A stretch of 64,000 nucleotides of DNA from the NCBI RefSeq assembly GCF_003339525.1, contig NZ_CP031124.1, forward strand, positions 1,612,001-1,676,000, given 5' to 3'. The translations under genes and the position numbers were made by a program. A model generated the notes under the pieces. It had not been told where the DNA came from. It saw nothing but the letters and a program-made list of their open reading frames with translations, and ran no database searches. The stretch's first letter is position 1, and each line of letters opens with the position of its first letter. Origin of the DNA: Ephemeroptericola cinctiostellae. GTDB taxonomy: Bacteria > Pseudomonadota > Gammaproteobacteria > Burkholderiales > Burkholderiaceae. Positions 56,301 through 64,000 of this stretch are shown piece after piece.

Positions 56301-58654
56301 CAACCGCGATCAGCACAGCCGCCAGCACCACGTTGAGTACTTCGAGCAGCGCAATTGCATCGTTGTCAACATTGACAGGCAGCAGCATTGCCTCTTTGTC
56401 AAGCATCACCGGCAGTGGCATCGCTTCGTTGTCAACCGCGATCAGTACGGCTGCTAGCACCACGTTGAGCACTTCGAACAGCGCAATTGCTTCGTTGTCG
56501 ACCTTGACTTCAAGTGGATTGAGCAGTGTGGACAGTGCCGTGGCCTCTTTGTCAAGCATCACCGGCAGTGGCATCGCTTCATTGTCAACTGCAATCAGTA
56601 CGGCCAGCAGCACAACGTTGAGTACTTCGAACAGTGTAATTGCATCGTTATCGACCTTGACAGGCAGCAGCATTGCCTCTTTATCAAGCATCACGGGCAG
56701 TGGCATCGCTTCGTTGTCAACTGCAATCAGTACGGCTGCCAGCACCACGTTGAGCACTTCGAACAGCGCTATTGCTTCGTTGTCGACATTGACTTCAAGT
56801 GGATTGAGCAGTGTGGACAGTGCGGTGGCTTCCTTGTCAAGCATCACAGGCAGTGGCATCGCTTCGTTGTCAAGCGCAATCAGCACGGCTGCCAGCACCA
56901 CGTTAAGCACTTCGAATAGCGCAATTGCATCGTTGTCAACGTTGACAGGCAGCAGCATTGCCTCTTTATCAAGCATCACTGGCAGTGGTATCGCTTCGTT
57001 GTCAACCGCGATCAGCACAGCCGCCAGCACCACGTTGAGCACTTCAAATAGTGCAATCGCGTCATTGTCGACCTTGACTTCAAGTGGATTGAGCAGTGTG
57101 GACAGTGCGGTGGCTTCCTTGTCAAGCATCACCGGCAGTGGCATCGCTTCGTTGTCAACTGCAATCAGCACGGCTGCCAGCACCACATTGAGTACTTCAA
57201 ATAGCGCAATCGCGTCGTTGTCGACATTGACTTCTTCAGGTTTTGTTCGAGTCGATGGCTCTGTGGCCTCCTTGTCTACCTTAACGTTTGTTGGGTTGAG
57301 TTCTGTTAATAGCTCAGTGGCTTCATTGTCCTCCGTTGTCTCCGTTGTTGCTTCAACAACATTGAGCACTGCAAACAGTTCAATTGCTTCTTTGTCGACC
57401 ACCACTTCAACAGGTTTAAGTGGTGTCAACAGCGCAGTGGCATCTTTGTCAAGCGTCGTTTCTACTGCGGTTTCGACAACTTTAAGCACGGCCAACAGTT
57501 CGATTGCATCGTTGTCAACAACGACGTCAACGGGTTTTGATAATGTGAACAGTTCAGTGGCTTCATTATCAACAGTGGTTTCTGGTATTGCTTCAACCAC
57601 GCTGAGCACAGCCAACAGCACAATTGCTTCATTGTCAACAACGACATCAACAGGCTTGAGCACAGTAAGCAGTTCAGTGGCTTCGTTATCGACAGTGGTT
57701 TCTGGCATTGCTTCTACCACGTTGAGCACAGCCAACAGCACAATTGCTTCATTGTCAACAACGACATCAACAGGCTTGAGCACAGTAAGCAGTTCAGTGG
57801 CTTCGTTATCGACAGTGGTTTCTGGCATTGCTTCTACCACGTTGAGCACAGCCAACAGCACAATTGCCTCATTGTCAACAACGACGTCAACGGGCTTGAG
57901 TGCGGTGAACAGTTCAGTGGCTTCATTGTCAACATTGGTGACAAAAGGTTCGAAATACTTTCAAGCCAACTCGACGGAAGCGGGTGCCAATGCTGAAGGC
58001 CAAAACTCAGTTGCCATTGGTCCAAACTCGGTTGCATCCGGTGAAAACTCAGTTGCAATTGGGAACGGTGCAACGGCTTCGTCCCCGAATTCTGTGGCTT
58101 TGGGCGCAAACTCTATCGCAAATGGTAGTTCACTCAGTAATTACACGCCATTTAATCCAACGGGTACCGCTGCTGGAATCAACCCTGTTGGCGAAGTGTC
58201 AGTGGGGGCTGCTGGGCAAGAGCGCGTCATTACCAATGTGGCGGCAGGTTCAGCGCCTACGGATGCAGTCAATGTGAGCCAATTGAGTGGTCTGCAACAC
58301 TCTTTAAATCAAGAAATTAAAGGGTTGAAAAATGGTGTGGCAGCTGCGATGGCCATGCAAATGCCCACGTTGAATATTCCAGGTCGTGTTGTGCTCCATA
58401 CAGGTGTGGGTAATTACGATGGTGCGACTGCATTTGCAGTGACAGGGAAGTACACCGCGATCAGCAATCGTTGGAATCTTGGAGCGGGTGTATCTGTTTC
58501 TGGAGGCAAGGTGGGGGTTGCTGCGGGCGCTGATTTCGTGATGGACTGGGGGCATGATTATCACAACGAATATGGAACACGTTATCTTTATGTGCCTGTT
58601 CAACCCGCTGGCGGTACTTTGAATACCCCTTTGAACCCCATACCTAAGAAATAG
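53351..58654 (+). CDS. Giant trimeric autotransporter adhesin (type Vc)
   Basis: 1767 residues. Extended signal peptide: MNKIYKSIFNKKLGVWVAVSE (region 1-21, the ESPR motif), hydrophobic core 33-52, cut near Ala56. A 75-residue unique N-terminal domain has two Cys (69 and 114). A Ser/Thr/Ala-rich stalk runs from about 122 to 1530, mainly the 22-unit array described separately. A short YadA-head-like segment (SVAIG, SVALGANS; about 1547-1600) and a neck (TDAVNVSQL) come just before the anchor, not at the tip. The YadA anchor covers about 1645-1733. Unusually, 34 residues follow the final barrel Trp1733, ending NPIPKK. Function: adhesion or autoagglutination (inference). Confidence 0.92.
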   Translation: MNKIYKSIFNKKLGVWVAVSENTTAQGKPSKMGVATLLGEGVVVGGMLLISPIANATLIVGSTTYDGACQFTMSGGSAVKIEYNQYAGTLINPATGYVYNIDPSDGLPYTAQDCINQMGAVTTDIASTSSAIASLSTLTSSGLSTVNSSVSSLSTLTSSGLSTVKSSVASLSTTTSSGFSTIGSAVASLSSVVSTLGSAGSAIASLSSLTSTVVSTTNSSVASLSSVVSSMGNSNSAIASLSTLAGSSIASLSSITGSGIASLSTAISTATSTTLSTSNSAIASLSTLTGSSIASLSSITGSGIASLSTAISTAASTTLSTSNSAIASLSTLTGSSIASLSSITGSGIASLSTAISTAASTTLSTSNSAIASLSTLTSSGLSSVDSAVASLSSITGSGIASLSTAISTAASTTLSTSNSAIASLSTLTSSGLSSVDSAVASLSSITGSGIASLSTAISTAASTTLSTSNSAIASLSTLTSSGLSSVDSAVASLSSITGSGIASLSTAISTAASTTLSTSNSAIASLSTLTGSSIASLSSITGSGIASLSTAISTAVSTTLSTSNSAIASLSTLTSSGLSSVDSAVASLSSITGSGIASLSTAISTATSTTLSTSNSAIASLSTLTGSSIASLSSITGSGIASLSTAISTAASTALSTSNSAIASLSTLTGSSIASLSSITGSGIASLSTAISTAASTTLSTSNSAIASLSTLTSSGLSSVDSVVASLSSITGSGIASLSTAISTAASTTLSTSNSAIASLSTLTGSSIASLSSITGSGIASLSTAISTAASTTLSTSNSAIASLSTLTGSSIASLSSITGSSIASLSSITGSGIASLSTAISTAASTTLSTSNSAIASLSTLTSSGLSSVDSAVASLSSITGSGIASLSTAISTAASTTLSTSNSAIASLSTLTSSGLSSVDSAVASLSSITGSGIASLSTAISTATSTTLSTSNSAIASLSTLTGSSIASLSSITGSGIASLSTAISTAASTTLSTSSSAIASLSTLTGSSIASLSSITGSGIASLSTAISTAASTTLSTSNSAIASLSTLTSSGLSSVDSAVASLSSITGSGIASLSTAISTASSTTLSTSNSVIASLSTLTGSSIASLSSITGSGIASLSTAISTAASTTLSTSNSAIASLSTLTSSGLSSVDSAVASLSSITGSGIASLSSAISTAASTTLSTSNSAIASLSTLTGSSIASLSSITGSGIASLSTAISTAASTTLSTSNSAIASLSTLTSSGLSSVDSAVASLSSITGSGIASLSTAISTAASTTLSTSNSAIASLSTLTSSGFVRVDGSVASLSTLTFVGLSSVNSSVASLSSVVSVVASTTLSTANSSIASLSTTTSTGLSGVNSAVASLSSVVSTAVSTTLSTANSSIASLSTTTSTGFDNVNSSVASLSTVVSGIASTTLSTANSTIASLSTTTSTGLSTVSSSVASLSTVVSGIASTTLSTANSTIASLSTTTSTGLSTVSSSVASLSTVVSGIASTTLSTANSTIASLSTTTSTGLSAVNSSVASLSTLVTKGSKYFQANSTEAGANAEGQNSVAIGPNSVASGENSVAIGNGATASSPNSVALGANSIANGSSLSNYTPFNPTGTAAGINPVGEVSVGAAGQERVITNVAAGSAPTDAVNVSQLSGLQHSLNQEIKGLKNGVAAAMAMQMPTLNIPGRVVLHTGVGNYDGATAFAVTGKYTAISNRWNLGAGVSVSGGKVGVAAGADFVMDWGHDYHNEYGTRYLYVPVQPAGGTLNTPLNPIPKK
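54053..57199 (+). repeat. 22 tandem coding modules of 132/153/165 bp
   Basis: In-frame array covering residues 235-1283 of the adhesin. By my count: eleven 44-residue, ten 51-residue and one 55-residue module. Each starts NSAIASLSTLT and ends AASTTLSTS (few variants). The 44-residue form has IASLS repeated at 11, 11 and 22 residues; the 51-residue form replaces one 11-step by an 18-step with LSSVDSAVASLS. The 55-residue unit has one extra 11-step. Copies are nearly identical at DNA level, with scattered synonymous changes, so recent duplication or gene conversion is likely. Copy number may vary between strains. Confidence 0.93.
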
Positions 58655-58669
58655 TTTTTTGCTTTGAAT

Positions 58670-58699
58670 CCCCCCTCGCCATATCCATTGCGAGGGGGG
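58670..58699 (+). terminator. GC-rich hairpin after the adhesin gene
   Basis: Perfect 10-bp arms CCCCCCTCGC and GCGAGGGGGG around a ten-base loop, 16 bases past the stop. The tract after it is AT-rich but not a clean T-run. Confidence 0.6.
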
Positions 58700-58824
58700 T
58701 ATAAGAAATATTGTTTTGTTATGAGTTGGTATAACATGGCTTGATGTTTCCGATGCTTGTCTGGTGTGATGCTGGAAATATGCTTTTATTGACGTATAAT
58801 TGATTCGTTACTAAAGGATAAGCA

Positions 58825-59787
58825 ATGATTCATGTATATGGCGTCTTTTTACCAAAAACCATTTTGACTGAATACGCCAGTGCCATTGATGTGTTCCGCA
58901 TCGCCAATCAGTTTGGTGGGGATTTTATGTGGCACAGCGTTGCGCCTGCGTCTGCTCATGTTTTAACAGATGCTGCGCAATTGGTTGTACCGAAATGTGA
59001 GGTTTTGCCTGAAAGTCTGCCCGATGGTTCGGTGGTGGTCATTCCTGGATCTTTGGCGATTCCTTTGGAAATGAATGATCCAGCATTTTTATCTGTTATG
59101 GATTGGCTTAAGCATGTGATTCATGAAGGGGTCACTGTATGCGCCATTTGTTCGGGTGCCTTTGTGGTGGCAGGTGCTGGTTTGCTCAACGGCTTTGATG
59201 CCACCACACACCATTCACTGTGCGATCGTTTGGCGCAATTTCACCCAACGGTGCGTGTGAGGCCTCAACGGGCGGTCGTTCGGTCGAGTGGACGCAAGAC
59301 ACATGTGTGGACATGCGCAGGTTTATCTTCAGGGATCGACATGTTGCTACACGCCCTTGGCGAGTTGGCTGGGGCGACCGTGATGCAGAACACCATGCGT
59401 GAAATGGTGGTGTATTTTCAACGCAGCTTGGAAGATGAGCAAATGTCCCCATGGTTACGAACTCGTCACCATGCCCATGCGGGTGTTCATCGGGTGCAAG
59501 ACATGCTTCAGAAAGAATTCGATCAGCCTCATGATTTAAATAGCCTAGCAAGCACGGCGTGCATGAGTCCACGCAATTTGACTCGGTTATTTAAACAAAA
59601 TACAGGCATGAGCGTGGTGCAATACCAGCAATGGGTTCGTGTGTCGGCACTGAAGAAATTTTTAAGTAATGGTGCTTACAGTGTTGAAAAAGCGAGTTTA
59701 GCAGCTGGTTTTGGCTCGGCACGACACGCACGCTATGTGTGGGGTAAATTTGAAAAAGGCTCAATAGCTGCGTTTCGAGCGGGCTAA
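58825..59787 (+). CDS. GlxA-type AraC-family transcriptional regulator
   Basis: 320 residues. An N-terminal DJ-1/PfpI-like domain with the nucleophile-elbow-like CAICSGAFVVAGAGLLNG is followed by a C-terminal AraC helix-turn-helix pair (LASTACMSPRNLTRLFKQNTG and VEKASLAAGFGSARHARYVWGKF regions). Such regulators respond to small metabolites such as betaine or carnitine derivatives, or to toxic amides; the ligand here is unknown. It lies between the adhesin and a convergent FemAB-like gene. Control of the adhesin cannot be shown from sequence. Confidence 0.88.
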   Translation: MIHVYGVFLPKTILTEYASAIDVFRIANQFGGDFMWHSVAPASAHVLTDAAQLVVPKCEVLPESLPDGSVVVIPGSLAIPLEMNDPAFLSVMDWLKHVIHEGVTVCAICSGAFVVAGAGLLNGFDATTHHSLCDRLAQFHPTVRVRPQRAVVRSSGRKTHVWTCAGLSSGIDMLLHALGELAGATVMQNTMREMVVYFQRSLEDEQMSPWLRTRHHAHAGVHRVQDMLQKEFDQPHDLNSLASTACMSPRNLTRLFKQNTGMSVVQYQQWVRVSALKKFLSNGAYSVEKASLAAGFGSARHARYVWGKFEKGSIAAFRAG

Positions 59788-59799
59788 ATGTCGTGCAAC

Positions 59800-60948
59800 T
59801 TAAATGTCGTGCAATTTTTTAAAAGGCAAAGCAGCGCATGCCTCTTCATAATACGCCAAAATACCCAGCCGTTCGCGCTTAACATAATGCTGCACCGCTT
59901 GCATGAATTGCCCGTCGTGCAACCAATGCAACGACTGTGTGTAAGCAGGTGAAAAGCCACGTAATAATTTGTGTTCGCCCTGCGTGCCAGGGTCAAAGTA
60001 ACGCAAGTGATGCTTTAAGGCATAAGAAATGCCTTGGTAATAACACACTTCAAAATGCAGGCAATCCACATCCTCTACAGCACCCCAATAACGACCATAC
60101 AGCGTTTGATCGTCTTTAAAAAACAACGCCGCAGCCAGTTGGTCGCCATTGGCTAGTTGGGCAATTTGTAAGGTCATGTGTTGAGGCATGTTTTGACCCA
60201 ATTGCTCAAAGAATGCCTGATTCAAATACGGCCGCTGACCTCGGATGTGGTAGGTGCGTGCATAGCAAGTGTAGAAAAACGCCCAATCATCAGCGTTGAT
60301 GTCTACCCCCTCAATAAAACGGCATGAAATACCTGCCCGCGTGATTTTTGCACGTTCTGCTTTGATGTTTTTGCGCCGTTTGGCGGTCATTGTCGCCAAA
60401 AAACCATCGAAATCACCAAAATCCTGATCCGTCCATAAAAACTGACAGCCGTGCCGTAACGCCAATGGCATACCCGATTGCTGAAAAGCAACCACATCCT
60501 GCGCCTTAAGAAATAAACCATGCCATGAGGAAGCGTTGATCTGCTCGGCAATCTGTCGTACGCCATGAAGCAACAACGGCAGCACATCATTCAAATGAAC
60601 CCCTGCCATCAACCACACACGAGCCCCTGTAACGGGTGTGAAAGGAACCGCACTGACCAAACGAGGATAATAATCCAACCCATTGTGTGCATAGGCTTGA
60701 GCCCAAGCATGATCAAACACGTATTCCCCACGGTTGTGGCTTTTGATAAACAAGGGCAGTAAAGCCATGGCCTGTCCCTCATCGTCGAGCAAAAGCAAGT
60801 GCTGTGACCACCAGCCGCACTCATTGGATATGGCGCCACTGTTTTCCAACGCCAACCAAAAGGCGCGTGATAGAAAAGGTGAATGGCTGTGCAAGAACAG
60901 CCCATCTGGGGCTTCGGCCATGCTGTGAAGTATTTTAATGGAAGGCAT
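59800..60948 (-). CDS. FemAB-like / peptidogalycan-type GNAT protein
   Basis: 382 residues of the FemAB_like family (PF04339 type), a GNAT-fold group sometimes tied to peptidoglycan or to acyl transfer; no proven reaction. Family stretches include SPFLSRAFWLALENSGA, TPVTGARV, FLATMTAKRRKNIKAERAK, YARTYHIRGQRPYLNQAFFE, GRYWGAVEDVDCLHFEVCYYQGI and FDPGTQGEHKLLRGFSP. No signal peptide or membrane segment, so cytoplasmic. It is convergent with the GlxA-like gene (12-base gap) and divergent from fabH. Confidence 0.85.
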   Translation of the reverse strand: MPSIKILHSMAEAPDGLFLHSHSPFLSRAFWLALENSGAISNECGWWSQHLLLLDDEGQAMALLPLFIKSHNRGEYVFDHAWAQAYAHNGLDYYPRLVSAVPFTPVTGARVWLMAGVHLNDVLPLLLHGVRQIAEQINASSWHGLFLKAQDVVAFQQSGMPLALRHGCQFLWTDQDFGDFDGFLATMTAKRRKNIKAERAKITRAGISCRFIEGVDINADDWAFFYTCYARTYHIRGQRPYLNQAFFEQLGQNMPQHMTLQIAQLANGDQLAAALFFKDDQTLYGRYWGAVEDVDCLHFEVCYYQGISYALKHHLRYFDPGTQGEHKLLRGFSPAYTQSLHWLHDGQFMQAVQHYVKRERLGILAYYEEACAALPFKKLHDI

Positions 60949-61053
60949 TTGGGCATTCTAAAGCAATTTAAGCCATCAAGCGCAGACTTGCTGGCGTGGA
61001 TTTGTGATGCCGTTGAGAAAACAGCAAGCGCCTTGATTTGCACACTGGAGGCA

Positions 61054-61082
61054 TTCACAGTTTGGGTCTTTTGGCGTACAAT
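61054..61082 (+). promoter_or_regulatory. fabH promoter
   Basis: -35 TTCACA (61054-61059), 17 bases, -10 TACAAT (61077-61082), about 48 bases before fabH. A separate promoter here agrees with fabH not being read from an upstream plsX. Confidence 0.7.
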
Positions 61083-61129
61083 GCTCGGTACTTCGCATAA
61101 AAAACGCATCAAAGCACACGGACAATAAC

Positions 61130-62110
61130 ATGAAGCATACATACGCAAGAATCATAGGCACAGGCAGTTGCGTGCCCAATGAACCCATCACAAACGCCAT
61201 GCTGGTTGAACGTTTAGCAGCAAAAGGCATTGAAACCTCCGATGAGTGGATTCGTGATCGCTCAGGCATCACCCAACGTTATTGGGTGAGTGAAGGACAA
61301 ACGGTCAGCTCATTGGCCGAGGTGGCGGCTAAAAATGCCCTTCAAATGGCTGGCATTGGCGCGGATGAACTTGATTTAATCATCTTTGGTACGACCACCA
61401 GCGACATGATGTTCCCCAGCGCAGGTTGTTTGTTGCAATCGCGCATTGGTGCAAAAAAGGCTGCTGCTTTTGATGTTGTCGCTGCGTGCAGCGGTTTTAT
61501 TTACTCCATGACCATGGCCAATGCCATGATCCAAGCGGGTCAGGCAAAAAATGTTTTGGTGGTTGGCGGCGACGTGATTTCACGTTTGCTGGATTGGAAT
61601 GACCGCACCACCAGTGTATTGTTTGGTGATGGTGCAGGCGCAGTGGTGTTGCAAGCCTCTGAAGAGGCAGGGATTTTGTCGTGCAAAATCCACTCGGATG
61701 GTGACTTATCCTCTATTTTATATAGCACGGGTGTGATTAAAAATGGTGAAATCGTCGGTAACCCTTTCATCACCATGGATGGTCAAGCGGTGTTTAAAAA
61801 TGCCGTTAAAGTGTTGGGTGATGTCGCACTGGAAGTGCTTGACGATGCACACATGGGTGTTGAGCAGCTTGATTGGTTCATTCCGCATCAAGCCAATATC
61901 CGCATCATGCAAGCTGCTGCCAAGCGTTTGAATGTTCCTACAGAAAAAGTGATCGTCTCTGTTGACCAGCATGGCAATACATCAGCCGCTTCAGTGCCGT
62001 TGGCGCTCGATATGGCTGTGCGCGATGGTCGAATTCAGAAAGGGCAAACCTTGCTTTTACAAGGTGTGGGCGGTGGCTTCTCATGGGGTGCCAGCCTGTT
62101 GAAGTTTTAG
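61130..62110 (+). CDS. fabH: 3-oxoacyl-ACP synthase III
   Basis: Starts fatty acid synthesis by joining acetyl-CoA to malonyl-ACP. 326 residues. Catalytic Cys120 in VVAACSGFIYSM, His in FIPHQANIRIM and Asn in HGNTSAASV form the KAS III triad. GVGGGFSWGASLL at the C-terminus is intact. First gene of fabH-fabD-fabG, 182 bases before fabD. rpmF and plsX, the usual upstream neighbours, are missing; a FemAB-like gene lies there on the opposite strand. Confidence 0.96.
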   Translation: MKHTYARIIGTGSCVPNEPITNAMLVERLAAKGIETSDEWIRDRSGITQRYWVSEGQTVSSLAEVAAKNALQMAGIGADELDLIIFGTTTSDMMFPSAGCLLQSRIGAKKAAAFDVVAACSGFIYSMTMANAMIQAGQAKNVLVVGGDVISRLLDWNDRTTSVLFGDGAGAVVLQASEEAGILSCKIHSDGDLSSILYSTGVIKNGEIVGNPFITMDGQAVFKNAVKVLGDVALEVLDDAHMGVEQLDWFIPHQANIRIMQAAAKRLNVPTEKVIVSVDQHGNTSAASVPLALDMAVRDGRIQKGQTLLLQGVGGGFSWGASLLKF

Positions 62111-62292
62111 GATCATGCAAATATGATGCCGTTGTTTTGATTAAATATTGCTTAAACGAATTGAGTTTTAACTGAAATACTGGTTTTTCGATAGGTTTAA
62201 AAAGATGAGCAACATCAGAGCCACGAAAAATCAAAAAAACAAGTGTAAAAAACCATTGAAGCCCTTGAGAGGGCTCATTTATTGGAGATCCC

Positions 62293-63228
62293 ATGATTGC
62301 ATTCGTATTCCCTGGCCAAGGCTCACAAAGCATTGGCATGTTGAACGACCTCGCTGACCTCAAAGTTGTGCAAGACACCCTTGCTGAAGCCTCTGATGCG
62401 CTTGGCCTCGACTTGCTCAGCATGATGAAAAATGGCCCGATTGAAGACCTTAATTTAACCGTTAATACACAACCCGTCATGCTCACAGCCAGCGTTGCTT
62501 TTTATCGCGCGTGGTTGGACGCAGGCGGTCAAGCGCCTGTGATGATGGCGGGGCACAGTTTGGGTGAGTACTCGGCTTTGACCGCAGCAGGCGTTTTGAC
62601 TTTAACCGATGCAGTGAAACTTGTGCGCACACGCGCCGAAGCCATGCAAAGCGCTGTTCCTGTTGGTGTGGGTGGCATGGCTGCGATTTTAGGGATTGAT
62701 GACGACACGGTGAAATTCGTGTGCGAAACTGCACAAGCCGAAGTTGCAGGTGAAGTGGTGCAAGCGGTGAATTTTAATTCACCGGGTCAAGTGGTCATTG
62801 CGGGTCACAAAACCGCTGTTGAAAAAGCATGTGAGTTGGCCAAAGCCGCTGGCGCGAAACGCGCTTTGATTTTGCCTGTTTCTGCACCATTCCACTCAAG
62901 TTTACTCAAACCAGCAGCAGACGTGCTACAAAATGCATTGAACAACGTCAGTTTAAATGCACCGAACATTCCAGTCATCAACAATGTCGATGTCATGATT
63001 GAGCATGACATTGCCCGCATCAAAGATGCGCTCGTGCGCCAAGCATGGCATCCCGTGCGCTGGGTTGAATGCGTCCAAGCCATGGCGGATAAAGGTGTGA
63101 CTGACATTGTTGAATGCGGTCCAGGTAAAGTTTTGGCGGGCTTGGCAAAGCGCATCGATGCACGAGTGACGGGGCATGCACTGGTTGATCAAGCCAGTTT
63201 AAAATCTATTTTAGAAGCTTTGAACTGA
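62293..63228 (+). CDS. fabD: Malonyl-CoA:ACP transacylase
   Basis: Moves malonyl from CoA to ACP. 311 residues. FPGQGSQSIGM opens the protein. The catalytic Ser89 lies in GHSLGEYSAL and the catalytic His in APFHSSLLKPA; the Gln of FPGQGSQ completes the oxyanion site. GGAGATCCC precedes the ATG. Second gene of the fab group; fabG follows after 116 bases. Confidence 0.96.
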   Translation: MIAFVFPGQGSQSIGMLNDLADLKVVQDTLAEASDALGLDLLSMMKNGPIEDLNLTVNTQPVMLTASVAFYRAWLDAGGQAPVMMAGHSLGEYSALTAAGVLTLTDAVKLVRTRAEAMQSAVPVGVGGMAAILGIDDDTVKFVCETAQAEVAGEVVQAVNFNSPGQVVIAGHKTAVEKACELAKAAGAKRALILPVSAPFHSSLLKPAADVLQNALNNVSLNAPNIPVINNVDVMIEHDIARIKDALVRQAWHPVRWVECVQAMADKGVTDIVECGPGKVLAGLAKRIDARVTGHALVDQASLKSILEALN

Positions 63229-63344
63229 TTTTGAATAAACGCACTGTTCATAAAAGCAAACTATAAAACCATGAAAGAGGTGCTTTGATTGATTTAAATC
63301 ATCATACAAAAAGCACCCGTAACCACAGAAGGAGTAACACAACA

Positions 63345-64000
63345 TGAATCAACTCGACAATCAAATTGCCCTTGTAACGGGTGCATCACGCGGCATTGGC
63401 CGTGCCATTGCCCGCACATTGGCAGAGCGTGGCGCAATCGTCGTTGGCACGGCGACCTCTGAAGCGGGGGCAGCGGACATTGCCAAGGACTTGCAGGCGA
63501 TCAATCCTAAAAACAGTGGCATGGTACTCAATGTCGCTGACACAGAGCAAACCGATGCCGTGCTGGCGCAGATTGAGAAAGAAGTGGGTGCAATTGCAAT
63601 TTTGGTCAATAACGCAGGGATTACCCGCGACGGTTTGACCATGCGCATGAAAGACGATGATTTTGATGCGGTCATCGCGACCAATTTGCGTGGTGTGTTT
63701 CGTTTGTCTCGCGGTGTCATGCGTGGCATGATGAAAGCACGGGCAGGGCGCATCATCAATGTGACCTCCGTGGTGGCGCAAATGGGTAATCCAGGTCAAG
63801 CCAACTATGCGGCGGCTAAAGCTGGCGTTGAGGGCATGGCACGGGCTTTGGCCAAAGAGCTTGGCTCGCGTAACATCACAGTCAATTGTGTTGCGCCCGG
63901 CTTCATCGAAACCGATATGACGGCCGCATTAGGAGCCGATGCCATCAATGCTTTGGCGGGTCAAATCCCTATGGCGCGCTTGGGTCAGGTGCAAGACATT
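63345..64000 (+). CDS. fabG: 3-oxoacyl-ACP reductase, 3'-truncated by window edge
   Basis: NADPH-dependent short-chain dehydrogenase that reduces 3-oxoacyl-ACP. About 218 residues are visible of roughly 247. Cofactor loop TGASRGIG (12-19), NNAG (89-92) and the Ser142-Tyr155-Lys159 triad (TSVVAQMG ... NYAAAKAG) are present. AGGAG at about 63330 precedes the ATG. The frame runs off the window in the AGQIPMARLGQVQDI segment near the C-terminus. Whether a second acpP follows fabG outside the window is unknown. Confidence 0.95.

Noticed and set aside
54053..57199. Regular repeats that could be mistaken for a CRISPR array
   Set aside because: Units are 132-165 bp, in frame, contiguous and without unique spacers; they encode the adhesin stalk.
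53698..57861. A 1387-codon open frame antisense to the adhesin
   Set aside because: It mirrors the repetitive stalk: the repeated codons never produce a stop in the antisense frame. The product is a repeated Val/Leu/Asp/Asn pattern with no start signal and no family.

Overview
The window looks like chromosomal DNA of a betaproteobacterium of the order Burkholderiales with moderate, slightly AT-leaning base composition. The gene order scpB-rluB-rimP-nusA-infB-rbfA-truB-typA, the divergent rpe/apaG pair, a CIRCE-controlled groES-groEL operon, a long-form (type 2) pyrF and a classical 16-strand-type porin ending in Phe all fit that group. Genus cannot be fixed from sequence alone. An ATP-type phosphofructokinase at the left edge is less usual for this order. 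Both edges cut genes: pfkA lacks its 5' part and fabG its 3' end.

Layout. 1-2.5 kb: pfkA (partial), acpP, fabF. 2.6-2.9 kb: tRNA-Ser(TGA) and tRNA-fMet(CAT). 3-15 kb: the scpB-rluB-GNAT group and then the translation/transcription operon rimP-nusA-infB-rbfA-truB, headed by a clear sigma70 promoter and a leader that ends in an intrinsic terminator (attenuator), then typA. 15-19.6 kb: a cupin protein, an orphan trpA, recR and parC. 19.7-23.8 kb: an AT-rich accessory locus holding a 51-residue double-glycine-leader peptide with a Cys/Pro/Thr-rich core, a strong intercistronic hairpin with a U-tract, an HlyD-type adaptor and a C39-peptidase ABC exporter. This is a bacteriocin/microcin-type secretion system and the most novel item here. 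23.9-39.5 kb: MATE efflux, rsuA, yggS-(4-TM protein)-proC, divergent pilT, glutathione peroxidase, kup, a DUF883 protein, small His-rich exported proteins, gph-rpe, apaG, arsC, a cysteine hydrolase, and a pirin with a divergent LysR regulator. 39.8-42.2 kb: groEL and groES with a CIRCE element overlapping a promoter. 42.3-52.8 kb: a 2OG-Fe dioxygenase, a porin with a large helical insertion, pyrF, an M48 protease next to a DUF898 membrane protein, a type Vd patatin autotransporter coupled to a TauE/SafE permease, and a CoA-transferase with a short C-terminus. 53.3-58.7 kb: a 1767-residue trimeric autotransporter whose stalk holds 22 near-identical 44/51/55-residue modules built from 11-residue and 18-residue steps. 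58.8-64 kb: a GlxA-like AraC regulator, a FemAB-like protein, and fabH-fabD-fabG.

How it fits together. Surface and export functions (peptide exporter, trimeric adhesin, PlpD-like enzyme, modified porin, PilT, His-rich exported proteins) are interspersed with conserved housekeeping genes, which suggests a host- or surface-associated lifestyle (inference). The fatty-acid synthesis genes lie at the two ends of the window, fabH-fabD-fabG at the right and acpP-fabF at the left, so the usual compact fab cluster appears to be broken in this genome. trpA is likewise away from trpB, and recR away from dnaX.
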